64,000 nucleotides of DNA, taken from the NCBI RefSeq assembly GCF_022601975.1, contig NZ_JAKVIR010000007.1, positions 107,954 through 171,953 on the forward strand. Reading direction: 5' to 3'. The notes beneath the pieces are model-generated. The model had not been told where the DNA came from and ran no database searches. It worked only from the letters and a program-made list of their open reading frames with translations. Below are positions 9,043 to 16,120 of the stretch, piece after piece. Made by a program: the position numbers and the translations under genes. This DNA is from Pontibacter sp. E15-1 (lineage in GTDB: Bacteria > Bacteroidota > Bacteroidia > Cytophagales > Hymenobacteraceae). How positions within the stretch are numbered: position 1 is the stretch's first letter; the number at the start of each line of letters is the position of its first letter.

Positions 9043-9669
9043 TTATACCTTCCGAAGCAACAAAGTCAGAATACGCGGAATCTCGGCCCTGTCGTTATTG
9101 TCAAAAAACTCGTTAATGTCTACCACCGCAAGGCCGTGTTGCTTTGCCGCCTGCACAAAATCAGAGATGTGGTGGGTATAGCAGGTGACAATTTGCAGCC
9201 CTTTCTCGGTATCAAACCGAGCTTTGCTGCCGCTATACTGCTTAAAAGGATGCAATTCCCCGAGGTATACATAACCGCCCGGCACCAAGGCTTTTGCAAC
9301 TTCCTTAAAAACGGCTTCCAGATTTTCGATGTGCTCCAGCACAAGGCTAAAGCTGACAAGATCATAGTGCTCTGCTCCAAATGCCCAAGGCTGGGTGATA
9401 TCGGCCTGCACAAACAAAACCCGCTCAGAAGTGATTTTCTCCCTGGCCTTTGCCAGCATCTCCACAGAAAAATCCACGGCGGACACGTGCGCTGCCTGTT
9501 CCAGAAGCCATTCGGTGTTCTTCCCGGTGCCGCAGCCAATTTCCAGGCAATTCCGGAAGGGGATTTCTGCTAAAACGGTGCGTAAGGCTTTTGCCTCCAG
9601 ATCTCGTGTTCTGTTCAGGTTGGTGTCGTACTGGGCAGCCCAGATGTCGTAAGCGTGTTTAGGGTCCAT
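9043..9669 (-). CDS. Class I SAM-dependent methyltransferase
   Basis: The 208-residue protein has a Rossmann methyltransferase core. Motif I LEIGCGTGKN lies at about residues 42-51, the acidic residue of the next strand falls in AVDFS near 70, FVQADITQ is near 90, and a post-motif segment DLVSFSLVLEHIENLE follows near 104-120. GGYVYLGELHPF matches the loop after strand 5 in UbiE/Methyltransf_11-type enzymes. The substrate is unknown. ATG at 9669 gives a normal-length product. It lies directly downstream of the AT-rich cassette-like island in the same orientation, but its base composition matches the chromosome, so it is probably the resident flank. Confidence 0.85.
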   Translation of the reverse strand: MDPKHAYDIWAAQYDTNLNRTRDLEAKALRTVLAEIPFRNCLEIGCGTGKNTEWLLEQAAHVSAVDFSVEMLAKAREKITSERVLFVQADITQPWAFGAEHYDLVSFSLVLEHIENLEAVFKEVAKALVPGGYVYLGELHPFKQYSGSKARFDTEKGLQIVTCYTHHISDFVQAAKQHGLAVVDINEFFDNNDRAEIPRILTLLLRKV

Positions 9670-9682
9670 AGTGGGAGGTAGT

Positions 9683-9734
9683 GTTTAACGGACTGGGTTA
9701 TAAGGGAGGCGTAGCTTGCTTATAGGTGTTAATT
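9683..9734 (-). repeat. attC-like inverted element 1
   Basis: Read on the minus strand, the element starts with TTAACACCTATAAG, holds AGCTACGCC in the centre and ends CTTATAACCCAGTCCGTTAAAC. The two ends form an imperfect hairpin with bulges. The terminal GTTAAAC fits the integron core site GTTRRRY. It sits 38 bases after the stop of the hypothetical gene 9773-10279 and 13 bases before the methyltransferase start. Confidence 0.5.
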
Positions 9735-9772
9735 TGAGTATTCTTCTATGACCAAAGGTTCAAGGTATTTCT

Positions 9773-10279
9773 CTATTCTTTAAATACGCTCAATGAATTC
9801 CAGTACATTCCCATTTGCCCTCTTTTATTCATGACTTTTCTATCAATCTTTTCAGGGAATGCGTCTGGTTTCGCACCTTCTACAAATTCATTTAGATTCA
9901 TGAACTTTGGAAATCGTTGAAATACATAATCCCAAGCCGCATAGTAGTTAAGCATCCAATGAAATTCAGAATCAAGGTTGCTATTCCCAATTTTTGCATC
10001 AATAAGGCTAATTATTCTTAATTCTGCCTGTTCATCAACTTCATTAACTCCAGTTAAGTAGTTAGGTTCGGTTAGGGCATACCATTGAATAAAAAGCCCT
10101 CGCTTTAATGCCTCGGAATTCTCTTTTGCCAGTAGTGAGTACTGCAGATGTACTTGTTTATAGGAGGCGAAAACCTCAATTAACTTTTTATCAGAATCAA
10201 TCGTCATTTCTTGGTAGTATAAGTCCATGACGATAGAGTAAAGATTGTTTTCTGTCTGAGCTAATTCTTCTAAAGTCAT
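9773..10279 (-). CDS. Hypothetical protein (cassette-like island)
   Basis: This 168-residue acidic soluble protein begins MTLEELAQTENNLYSIVMDL. It has no signal peptide, membrane helix or motif I can name; a central stretch FHWMLNYYAAWDYVFQRFP is rich in aromatics. Its base composition is distinctly AT-rich compared with flanking genes, which suggests horizontal acquisition. An attC-like element follows its stop codon and another lies just before its start, so it has the gene-plus-recombination-site layout of an integron cassette. Function unknown. Confidence 0.7.
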   Translation of the reverse strand: MTLEELAQTENNLYSIVMDLYYQEMTIDSDKKLIEVFASYKQVHLQYSLLAKENSEALKRGLFIQWYALTEPNYLTGVNEVDEQAELRIISLIDAKIGNSNLDSEFHWMLNYYAAWDYVFQRFPKFMNLNEFVEGAKPDAFPEKIDRKVMNKRGQMGMYWNSLSVFKE

Positions 10280-10286
10280 TTCTATA

Positions 10287-10370
10287 TTTTAAACTTACCC
10301 CTATCGTGTTCATGCTATAATGTGGACGAGGCATAGCCGAAACCTAAATTATGCACCTTGTTGGTGGTTA
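10287..10370 (-). repeat. Degenerate attC-like inverted element 2
   Basis: On the minus strand it contains GGCTATGCCTCGTCC in place of the AGCTACGCC and AGTCCGTT blocks seen in the other three elements. A GCATAAT/ATTATAGC stem surrounds it. It fills the gap between the stop at 10378 and the next start at 10279. It is the weakest of the four elements. Confidence 0.3.
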
Positions 10371-10377
10371 GTTGATA

Positions 10378-11262
10378 TTATTCGTTCTTACCGTAGCTGT
10401 CGTGAATTACTTTATTGTCATAGTAGAGGTGATTTCCTTTGGCACCACTTCTTACCTTATCTATGAAATACTTATAAAAATAGTCCTCAAGCTGATTTGA
10501 ATTTAAGGATTCTAGCTTATGCATGTCCTTCTGGTCTACCCCACTAAATAACCCTCCTGTTACATAGCTGCTAATCACACTGTCCAGTAGTATCACCACT
10601 TTATCAGAGGTAATATTTGTTATGCTTGCAAGCGCTGTAACATCTGCCTTTAATTCCGGCAGGTAGAAATATAGATAAAAGAGCGAGTCATTAAGATTTT
10701 GATGCAGTGCATTGCTGTAGCCATGTGCGGGACTAATCCGATTGAAGAATTCTTCTTTGCTCATATCAAGAACAAATGACCTGTCGGTGTCTGCTTCTAA
10801 CTTTACCTCCTGTCTTGGAAGTGTAGTTGCGGTAAAAGAGAACAACGAGGCAATTGCCAGAATGGCTACTACTGGGCTTTTAAAACTAAAACTTTGATAA
10901 CTTATAGAAGTAAAATACCTGTAAGAAAGTGGAAGAATCAGAAGTGTAAAGAGGTCAGAGTAGTCGATTGTCCTATGAAAACCAATGCCGATGCTGTTTC
11001 CAAAATCTATCAAAGACTGTGAAAAAGAAGACTTCCAACCTATAAAAGCAAATGCAGTCGCCCAATATATTATTTTTCTGTATTGCGGCTTTACTGAGGA
11101 GAAGAAATAAGGGAAAATGAAAAGTCCAGCGACATCCGAAAGTTTGCCTGTCAATTCATTAGAAAACGAGTACTTCAGGTAAAAGTCGTTAAGTAACAGG
11201 GTAACTAAACCTACTACAAAAAGAGGAGCCTTTATATTTCCTATTTGTGTGTCTCTTTTCAT
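10378..11262 (-). CDS. Hypothetical multi-spanning membrane protein (cassette-like island)
   Basis: The protein has 294 residues. The N-terminal half is hydrophobic, with about four to five helices (near 12-28, 45-58, 63-78, 100-115 and 130-146) and the conspicuous stretch GKLSDVAGLFIFPYFF near residues 38-53. The C-terminal half (about 150-294) is polar and probably extracytoplasmic or cytosolic. I recognise no catalytic motif. AT-rich codon use marks it as foreign relative to the flanks. It lies between attC-like elements 2 and 3 and is transcribed in the same direction as the other island genes. Confidence 0.7.
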   Translation of the reverse strand: MKRDTQIGNIKAPLFVVGLVTLLLNDFYLKYSFSNELTGKLSDVAGLFIFPYFFSSVKPQYRKIIYWATAFAFIGWKSSFSQSLIDFGNSIGIGFHRTIDYSDLFTLLILPLSYRYFTSISYQSFSFKSPVVAILAIASLFSFTATTLPRQEVKLEADTDRSFVLDMSKEEFFNRISPAHGYSNALHQNLNDSLFYLYFYLPELKADVTALASITNITSDKVVILLDSVISSYVTGGLFSGVDQKDMHKLESLNSNQLEDYFYKYFIDKVRSGAKGNHLYYDNKVIHDSYGKNE

Positions 11263-11275
11263 AGAGTCAATTACT

Positions 11276-11329
11276 ACTCAACGGACTTTGCTAAATTGTG
11301 GCGTAGCTAAAGTTTAGGTGTGGTTATGG
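11276..11329 (-). repeat. attC-like inverted element 3
   Basis: On the minus strand: CCATAACCACACCTAAACTT, then TAGCTACGCCAC, and the end AGTCCGTTGAGT. The final GTTGAGT is a perfect match to GTTRRRY. A short CTAAA/TTTAG stem is visible. It begins 8 bases after the stop of the 11337-11846 gene and ends 14 bases before the start of the next gene. Confidence 0.5.
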
Positions 11330-11336
11330 GTTGTTA

Positions 11337-11846
11337 TTATTCAATTCTTATCTCTTCAGAAACCTGCTCTATTAAATCAGCGCAGTTTAAAACGAATTGA
11401 CCATCTACCTCTACAAATGTAGAAACTTCTGAAACATCTCCTTCCTCAAAGAAATTCTCTCCCGGCATTTTTATCCTAAAAGGTAATGACCCAGATTTTG
11501 CAACAAGTATATCATAGCTCTTTCCTTTGCCATGTTTAAGTACATTGATAGCATAATAGAAGTCTATGAAGCGGTCGTGGAGTTCATCTTTGCCTTTTTG
11601 AATAAGTATCTTTTTTGCCTCTTCAAAACCATTGCGGCATGATAACTCTTCTTGCAATATTGATTCAAATATTGAAAACATACCAGTAGCTAATATTACT
11701 TTTTGTAATTGAATCATCTGTAGATTCTTAACAGCAATACTTGATGCCCCTGTTTGTAATTCATTTAATATTTTAGAATTCGCTTCTTCCAATGCATTCA
11801 ATGTAAATGCTGTACTTCTATATATTAAGTCGTCAAAGTTGTGCAT
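11337..11846 (-). CDS. Hypothetical protein (cassette-like island)
   Basis: The start is set at 11846 (MHNFDDLIYRSTAFTLNAL), because the longer frame to 11885 would run into attC-like element 4. The product has 169 residues, mostly helical and soluble, with VKNLQMIQLQKVILATGMFSI pieces near the middle and an acidic C-terminus. A HGKGKSYDILVAKSG segment near residue 110 recalls proteins often found beside toxin or defence genes, but I cannot name a domain. AT-rich composition and flanking attC-like elements indicate a mobile origin. Confidence 0.65.
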   Translation of the reverse strand: MHNFDDLIYRSTAFTLNALEEANSKILNELQTGASSIAVKNLQMIQLQKVILATGMFSIFESILQEELSCRNGFEEAKKILIQKGKDELHDRFIDFYYAINVLKHGKGKSYDILVAKSGSLPFRIKMPGENFFEEGDVSEVSTFVEVDGQFVLNCADLIEQVSEEIRIE

Positions 11847-11858
11847 ATTTTTAATTGG

Positions 11859-11916
11859 CCATAACGGACTTGTGTAGCCGAGCATAAAGGCTACACTTGG
11901 TTGGGTATAGTTATAT
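11859..11916 (-). repeat. attC-like inverted element 4
   Basis: On the minus strand it runs from TATAACTATACCC through a clear stem GTGTAGCC ... GGCTACAC to AGTCCGTTATGG. Its first bases overlap the TAA stop (11911-11913) of the upstream gene, a closeness common for cassette genes and their sites. Confidence 0.5.
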
Positions 11917-12498
11917 TTTCACAAGTGATTTCTTATCCAGCACCTTCCAATCCCTCTTTTCCTTTACAAGTAGTAAAGTCCAAGACTCTCCACATAAGAT
12001 GTAGTGACATATATGGTTGATGGTGATAAATGCTTTTTTGCCGTCTGCTGTAAATACTGGCTTCCCGATGGAATAGTAGACAAAACCACTTCTTGACTTA
12101 TACTCCTTATTTTGATTGTCTTTATCTATTCGAGTTGTTATTTGGTTGATGGAATCTTGAGTAATAAGCGCAACACCTTCAAGCAATTCTCTTCTGATAC
12201 TATTTTGCTCTTCATTCTGCCCATCCAAGTATAACTTATCTGCTTGGGTTAACCTGTTCTTATTTTTAGCTTTTTTGTCCACAAAGAAGTCGCTATACCT
12301 TGTCTTCGTAAACTTGTCTATGACAAGGTAGCTTCTCTTTTCATTATCAAGAACAGGCACAGAATCAAGAACTAAAGCAGCCTTCACTACTTCATACACT
12401 TTTGGTTCATTGGGTACAGTTTGGCTATAAGCAATTTGTTTGCTAATAAAACTTAATAGCAGCATTGCAGTTGAAACTATGCCAATTGAACCTTTCAT
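11911..12498 (-). CDS. Hypothetical secreted protein (cassette-like island)
   Basis: The first about 25 residues (MKGSIGIVSTAMLLLSFISK through AYSQ) form a signal peptide, so the 195-residue protein is exported. The mature part is basic and lysine-rich (DKKAKNKNRLTQADK near 75-90) and ends in a beta-rich region with FITINHICHYILCGESWTLL and WKVLDKKSLVKI, the style of small Bacteroidota immunity or NTF2-like proteins. No family is assigned. It is the first gene of the AT-rich island in reading direction. Its stop codon overlaps attC-like element 4. Confidence 0.68.
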   Translation of the reverse strand: MKGSIGIVSTAMLLLSFISKQIAYSQTVPNEPKVYEVVKAALVLDSVPVLDNEKRSYLVIDKFTKTRYSDFFVDKKAKNKNRLTQADKLYLDGQNEEQNSIRRELLEGVALITQDSINQITTRIDKDNQNKEYKSRSGFVYYSIGKPVFTADGKKAFITINHICHYILCGESWTLLLVKEKRDWKVLDKKSLVKI

Positions 12499-12602
12499 TC
12501 CTTTATTACTTATTTTACCCCTAACTACCTCGAAAGCGTAAACATACGCTTTTAGTACCTATATCCGCAGCTCCCCAAAGCCAGAAAATCAACTCAGGGC
12601 TA

Positions 12603-12728
12603 CTACTTTTGGAACATCCAGCCCACGAATTCCTTGTTTTTATTCTCTCCGATGCGGTAAGCTTTGTCGCGCCTGTTACTGCTAAGTAAGCCGTTCCTAA
12701 TCGTGGTTTTACGGAACCTCGTAGTTCT
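12603..12728 (-). pseudogene. Possible gene-end remnant in frame behind the M28 peptidase
   Basis: Directly after the M28 stop codon, in the same frame, the minus strand stays open for about 41 codons and ends NKNKEFVGWMFQK then TAG at 12603-12605. An earlier stretch reads RRDKAYRIGE. This looks protein-like rather than random and might be the decayed 3' end of a gene or a lost C-terminal extension. It could also be chance. Confidence 0.2.
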
Positions 12729-14027
12729 CTACTTCACCTGCGAGGTATCCACCCGCGTTGGGGTATCTTCTCCGTTTACCACACCTGCCGAGCCCAGCGC
12801 GATGGCTTTGATCATGTTGGTGAGGTGGGCCATGTCCAGTTGCGACAGTTCGTCTTTCACGGTATGGTAGGTCTTGTCCTGGTCTATCTGCACCGACGAG
12901 ATGGTATGGGCGGGCACACCCAGGCGGGCTAGCGTGGCGTTGTCGGAGCGGTAGAAGAGGTTCTGCTCGGGGTATGGATCGGGGTGGATGCTGTAGGGCG
13001 TGCCTTGCAGGCGCTTTTGCACCAGGGTGCCCAGGTCGGAGCGCTCGAAGCCGGTGAGGTAGGCGCTGTTCGGCCCGAATTTAGAGGGCTTGCCCACCAT
13101 CTCGATGTTGAACATGGCCACGATCTGGTCGGGGTTGAGTTGCTCCGAGAAGTACTTCGAGCCATACCCCCCGATCTCCTCCGCCGCGAAGGCCACAAAC
13201 AACAGCGAGCGCTCAGGCTGCGGTTGCCGCTTGTAATAATCGGCCAGTAGCAGCATGGCTGTCGTTCCGGCGGCGTTATCGTCGGCCCCGTTGGCAATGC
13301 TGTCGCCGGCCACAGGTTGCTGGATACCGATATGGTCGTAATGGCCCGAGAACACCACGAACTCGTCCTTGCGTTTGCCCTCGATCATACCGCCCACGTT
13401 GGTTAGCTGTAACTGCTCGATCCTGTTCTCCATCTCAAGTGTATACTTCCGGGCATGGGGCATGTCGGTGAGTATAAAGACTTTGCTACCGCCCTGGCCG
13501 AGTTGCTTTTTCACGCTGCCGCTGCCCAGGTACTGCTGGTAGCGGCTAAACAGTTCTTCGTGCTTTGGGTGCACCAACACCAGCACATCCTCGGTCTCCT
13601 TATTCAGTTCCCCGAGCACCGTCCTGAAATCGGCCAGCTCCCCAACCGTCACGACCTTGCGATCCTGCTTGTTTTTCCACTCCAGCTCCTGCGCGTCGGT
13701 GATGGCAAACATGTGGGTTGCGGGTATCTTTTTGCGGTTCAGCTTTACTTCTTTTTCCTGAGGCAAAACGCGGTACATCGTAAACGTCTGCCGGAAACCG
13801 TTTTCGCCAGGCAGCGGCTGCAGGCCGATGCGCTGAAATTCCTGCTGGATAAAATCGGCCGCTTTCTCAATGCCGGGCGTGAACGAGGCGCGGCCCTGCA
13901 TGTCGTCGGCGCTGAGGGTCTGGACGATGCGCGTTACCTCGGGTTGCGTAATGGGGGAGAGGTCCTGGGCCAAGGCCGCCATGCCGGAGCCACAGGCAAG
14001 CAGCAACAGGGCAATTGTTTTTTTCAT
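12729..14027 (-). CDS. M28-family zinc metallopeptidase (exported)
   Basis: The start is placed at 14027, where MKKTIALLLLACGSGMAALA gives a standard signal peptide; the longer frame adds 16 residues with no signal character. The 432-residue protein carries M28 metal ligands: SGHYDHIG (about residue 230), NGADDNAAGT (about 248) and AEEIGGYGS (about 280), with later ligands in EMVG and an HTISS near the end. A PA-like insert precedes the catalytic core. Such enzymes cut N-terminal residues from peptides in the periplasm or outside the cell. It is divergent from an AI-2E transporter gene. Confidence 0.92.
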   Translation of the reverse strand: MKKTIALLLLACGSGMAALAQDLSPITQPEVTRIVQTLSADDMQGRASFTPGIEKAADFIQQEFQRIGLQPLPGENGFRQTFTMYRVLPQEKEVKLNRKKIPATHMFAITDAQELEWKNKQDRKVVTVGELADFRTVLGELNKETEDVLVLVHPKHEELFSRYQQYLGSGSVKKQLGQGGSKVFILTDMPHARKYTLEMENRIEQLQLTNVGGMIEGKRKDEFVVFSGHYDHIGIQQPVAGDSIANGADDNAAGTTAMLLLADYYKRQPQPERSLLFVAFAAEEIGGYGSKYFSEQLNPDQIVAMFNIEMVGKPSKFGPNSAYLTGFERSDLGTLVQKRLQGTPYSIHPDPYPEQNLFYRSDNATLARLGVPAHTISSVQIDQDKTYHTVKDELSQLDMAHLTNMIKAIALGSAGVVNGEDTPTRVDTSQVK

Positions 14028-14126
14028 GGGAAAATGCGTTAGAAAGATTACCGAAAGCTGAGCTGGCAAAGGCACGTTTTACACCCTGTGCAAACGTGGC
14101 TTCGTAACTCAAATATATTCAAATCT

Positions 14127-15164
14127 ATGAACAATCGTGCACAGATAAACTGGCTGAAGTGGCTGCAGTATACCCTGCTGATTGCGGTGCTGCTTTACTT
14201 CGGCCGCACGCTGTTTATACCCCTGAGCTTTGCCCTCCTCATCAGCTTTGTGCTATACCCCATCTGCCGTTGGCTGGAGCGGAAAAAACTGCCGCGCTGG
14301 AGTGCGATAACAGTTTGCCTGCTGCTGTTGCTCGTGCTGGTGGGCGCTCCCGTTTTTGTGCTGATGCGGCAGGTGGTGCGCTTTACGGAGGAGTGGCCGC
14401 TGCTGCAGCAGAAACTGCTCCGCACCTGGGCCGACCTGAGCGAATACCTCTCCCAGCACCTTGGCTTTGATGCCGAGCGCCAACTGAACTGGACCGAGAA
14501 GGTGGCGGCCAACGCCACGAACATGGCCTTCAGTATGGTGCAGGATATTCTCTATACCTCGGCGGTGTCGGTGGTGCTGTTGGTCCTGATCCCGTTGTAT
14601 GTGGCCCTTATCCTGTATAACCGCGAGCAACTTGCCAAGGCACTGTATGCCCTCTTTCCGGCGGGCGAACACAAGAAAGTGCAGCAGGTCCTGCACGAAA
14701 CCATCACGACTTACTATAATTTCATCAAAGGCATGTTTATCGTGTATGTGGTGGTGGCGATTCTGAACTCGGTGGGTTTGCTGTTGCTGGGCATCCCGCA
14801 CGCGCTCTTCTTTGGGGTTATCGCCTCCATTCTCACGTTTATACCCTACGTGGGCATCACCATCGGGGCCGTCCTGCCAATGGCCGTGGCCTGGATCACC
14901 TACGACTCCGTGTGGTACCCGTTTGGGGTGGTGCTGGTGTTCACGGGGGTGCAGTACCTGGAGGCGAATATTATTTTTCCGTGGGCGGTGAGTTACCGGC
15001 TGCAGGTGAACATGCTGTTCACGCTGCTGGCCATCGTGGCGGGCGGTATTCTGTGGGGCGCTTCCGGTATGATCCTGTTCATTCCTTTCCTGGCCATCCT
15101 CAAGCTGGTGGCCGACAAGTATACCTCCATGCGGCCCATCTCGCTGCTACTAGGCAATAAGTAA
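14127..15164 (+). CDS. AI-2E/PerM-family membrane transporter, copy 1
   Basis: The start at 14127 (MNNRAQINWLKWLQYTLL) follows the family's usual short cytoplasmic N-terminus. The 345-residue product has about eight transmembrane segments with a long soluble loop near residues 70-140, then the family hallmark region IPHALFFGVIASILTFIPYVG near 225-245 and a GGILWGASGMILFIPF end. Members include TqsA, UPF0118 and PerM proteins that export small molecules or ions; autoinducer-2 export is proven for only a few. A second, diverged copy lies at 46390-47556. Confidence 0.9.
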   Translation: MNNRAQINWLKWLQYTLLIAVLLYFGRTLFIPLSFALLISFVLYPICRWLERKKLPRWSAITVCLLLLLVLVGAPVFVLMRQVVRFTEEWPLLQQKLLRTWADLSEYLSQHLGFDAERQLNWTEKVAANATNMAFSMVQDILYTSAVSVVLLVLIPLYVALILYNREQLAKALYALFPAGEHKKVQQVLHETITTYYNFIKGMFIVYVVVAILNSVGLLLLGIPHALFFGVIASILTFIPYVGITIGAVLPMAVAWITYDSVWYPFGVVLVFTGVQYLEANIIFPWAVSYRLQVNMLFTLLAIVAGGILWGASGMILFIPFLAILKLVADKYTSMRPISLLLGNK

Positions 15165-15322
15165 AACGCTCTTTTCTGATAGCAGGATTGTTCCTGGGTA
15201 TAGGGCAACTTCAATCGGAACGGCAGAAAACTCCCATCCTTGCATAAGGAGAGGCAGGGGATGGTTAGACTCCTCACTGCGAGTTGTTCCGTAACGAGAA
15301 ATATCACCCTAAAACAGGTAGT

Positions 15323-15883
15323 CTACTCCGCCAAAAACTCCGGCTGCAGGAGGCTGTATACCTCCAGGTCGTGGAAACGCCCGTTCAGGTACTCGCCGTC
15401 CCGTTGCACGCCCTCCAGCGTAAAGCCCAGTTTCTGCGGGATGTTGCTGCTCCGGAGGTTGCCCACGCCGGTCTTTATCTGGATGCGGTGAAGGCCCATT
15501 TTGCCGAAGGCGTGCTGCAGCAGGGCCTTGCAGGAACGGCGCATCAGGCCAAGCCCCTGCAAATCGCCCGAAAGCCAGTAGCCCATCTCCGCCGCGCGGT
15601 TAACCATGTCAATCCCCTTAAAGCCGACAATGCCTGCGATATCCTGCTGGTAGAGGATCACATACACCTCCTCCGAATCGTTTTTGCGGTCTGTCACGGC
15701 CCGCAGGTAGGCCTTGGTGTCCAGCGCCGACACGCTGAAATCGACGAAGGGAAGCCACTCGCGCAGGTAAGACCGGTGGGTGTCGATGAGTTGATACAGG
15801 CTGAAGGCGTCGTCTGGGGAGGCCAGCCGCAGGTACAGGTCGTCCGCGACGGCTATTTGTGAACTCGGAAAGCTTATTCTCAT
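15323..15883 (-). CDS. GNAT N-acetyltransferase, RimJ/RimL type
   Basis: This 186-residue protein belongs to the ribosomal-protein-serine acetyltransferase-like branch. It opens with LYLRLASPDDAFSLYQL, continues with EMGYWLSGDLQGLGLMRRSCKALL (the acetyl-CoA loop is of the Q/GxGxx type) and ends HRIQIKTGVGNLRSSNIPQKLGF, the usual beta6/alpha4 region. Its target could be a ribosomal protein N-terminus or another amine and cannot be read from sequence. It is a single gene between an AI-2E transporter and a GMC oxidoreductase. Confidence 0.88.
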   Translation of the reverse strand: MRISFPSSQIAVADDLYLRLASPDDAFSLYQLIDTHRSYLREWLPFVDFSVSALDTKAYLRAVTDRKNDSEEVYVILYQQDIAGIVGFKGIDMVNRAAEMGYWLSGDLQGLGLMRRSCKALLQHAFGKMGLHRIQIKTGVGNLRSSNIPQKLGFTLEGVQRDGEYLNGRFHDLEVYSLLQPEFLAE

Positions 15884-16120
15884 AGGGTGGGTATAACTGA
15901 ACTCCTAAAGTAAGAAGCTACGCCCAAAGATTGCAACAGAATTGACTGAAAATGAGCGATGGACCGTAGTTTTGAGGGAAACGCAGGGTATGGGTGGTGA
16001 AAATCAGTGCAATTAACCCGCTATCAGCCGTTTTTAAGAAAACCGTATACCGCCTGCCATGCTCTGGTGAACAAACAGGACATACCTACGCGCAAACGCT
16101 TATACCCCTTGCGCACCATG

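Noticed and set aside
12533-12552. AAAGCGTA-AACA-TACGCTTT hairpin
   Set aside because: A fifth cassette element was considered, but it lacks the AGTCCGTT and AGCTACGCC blocks; it is probably a small terminator.
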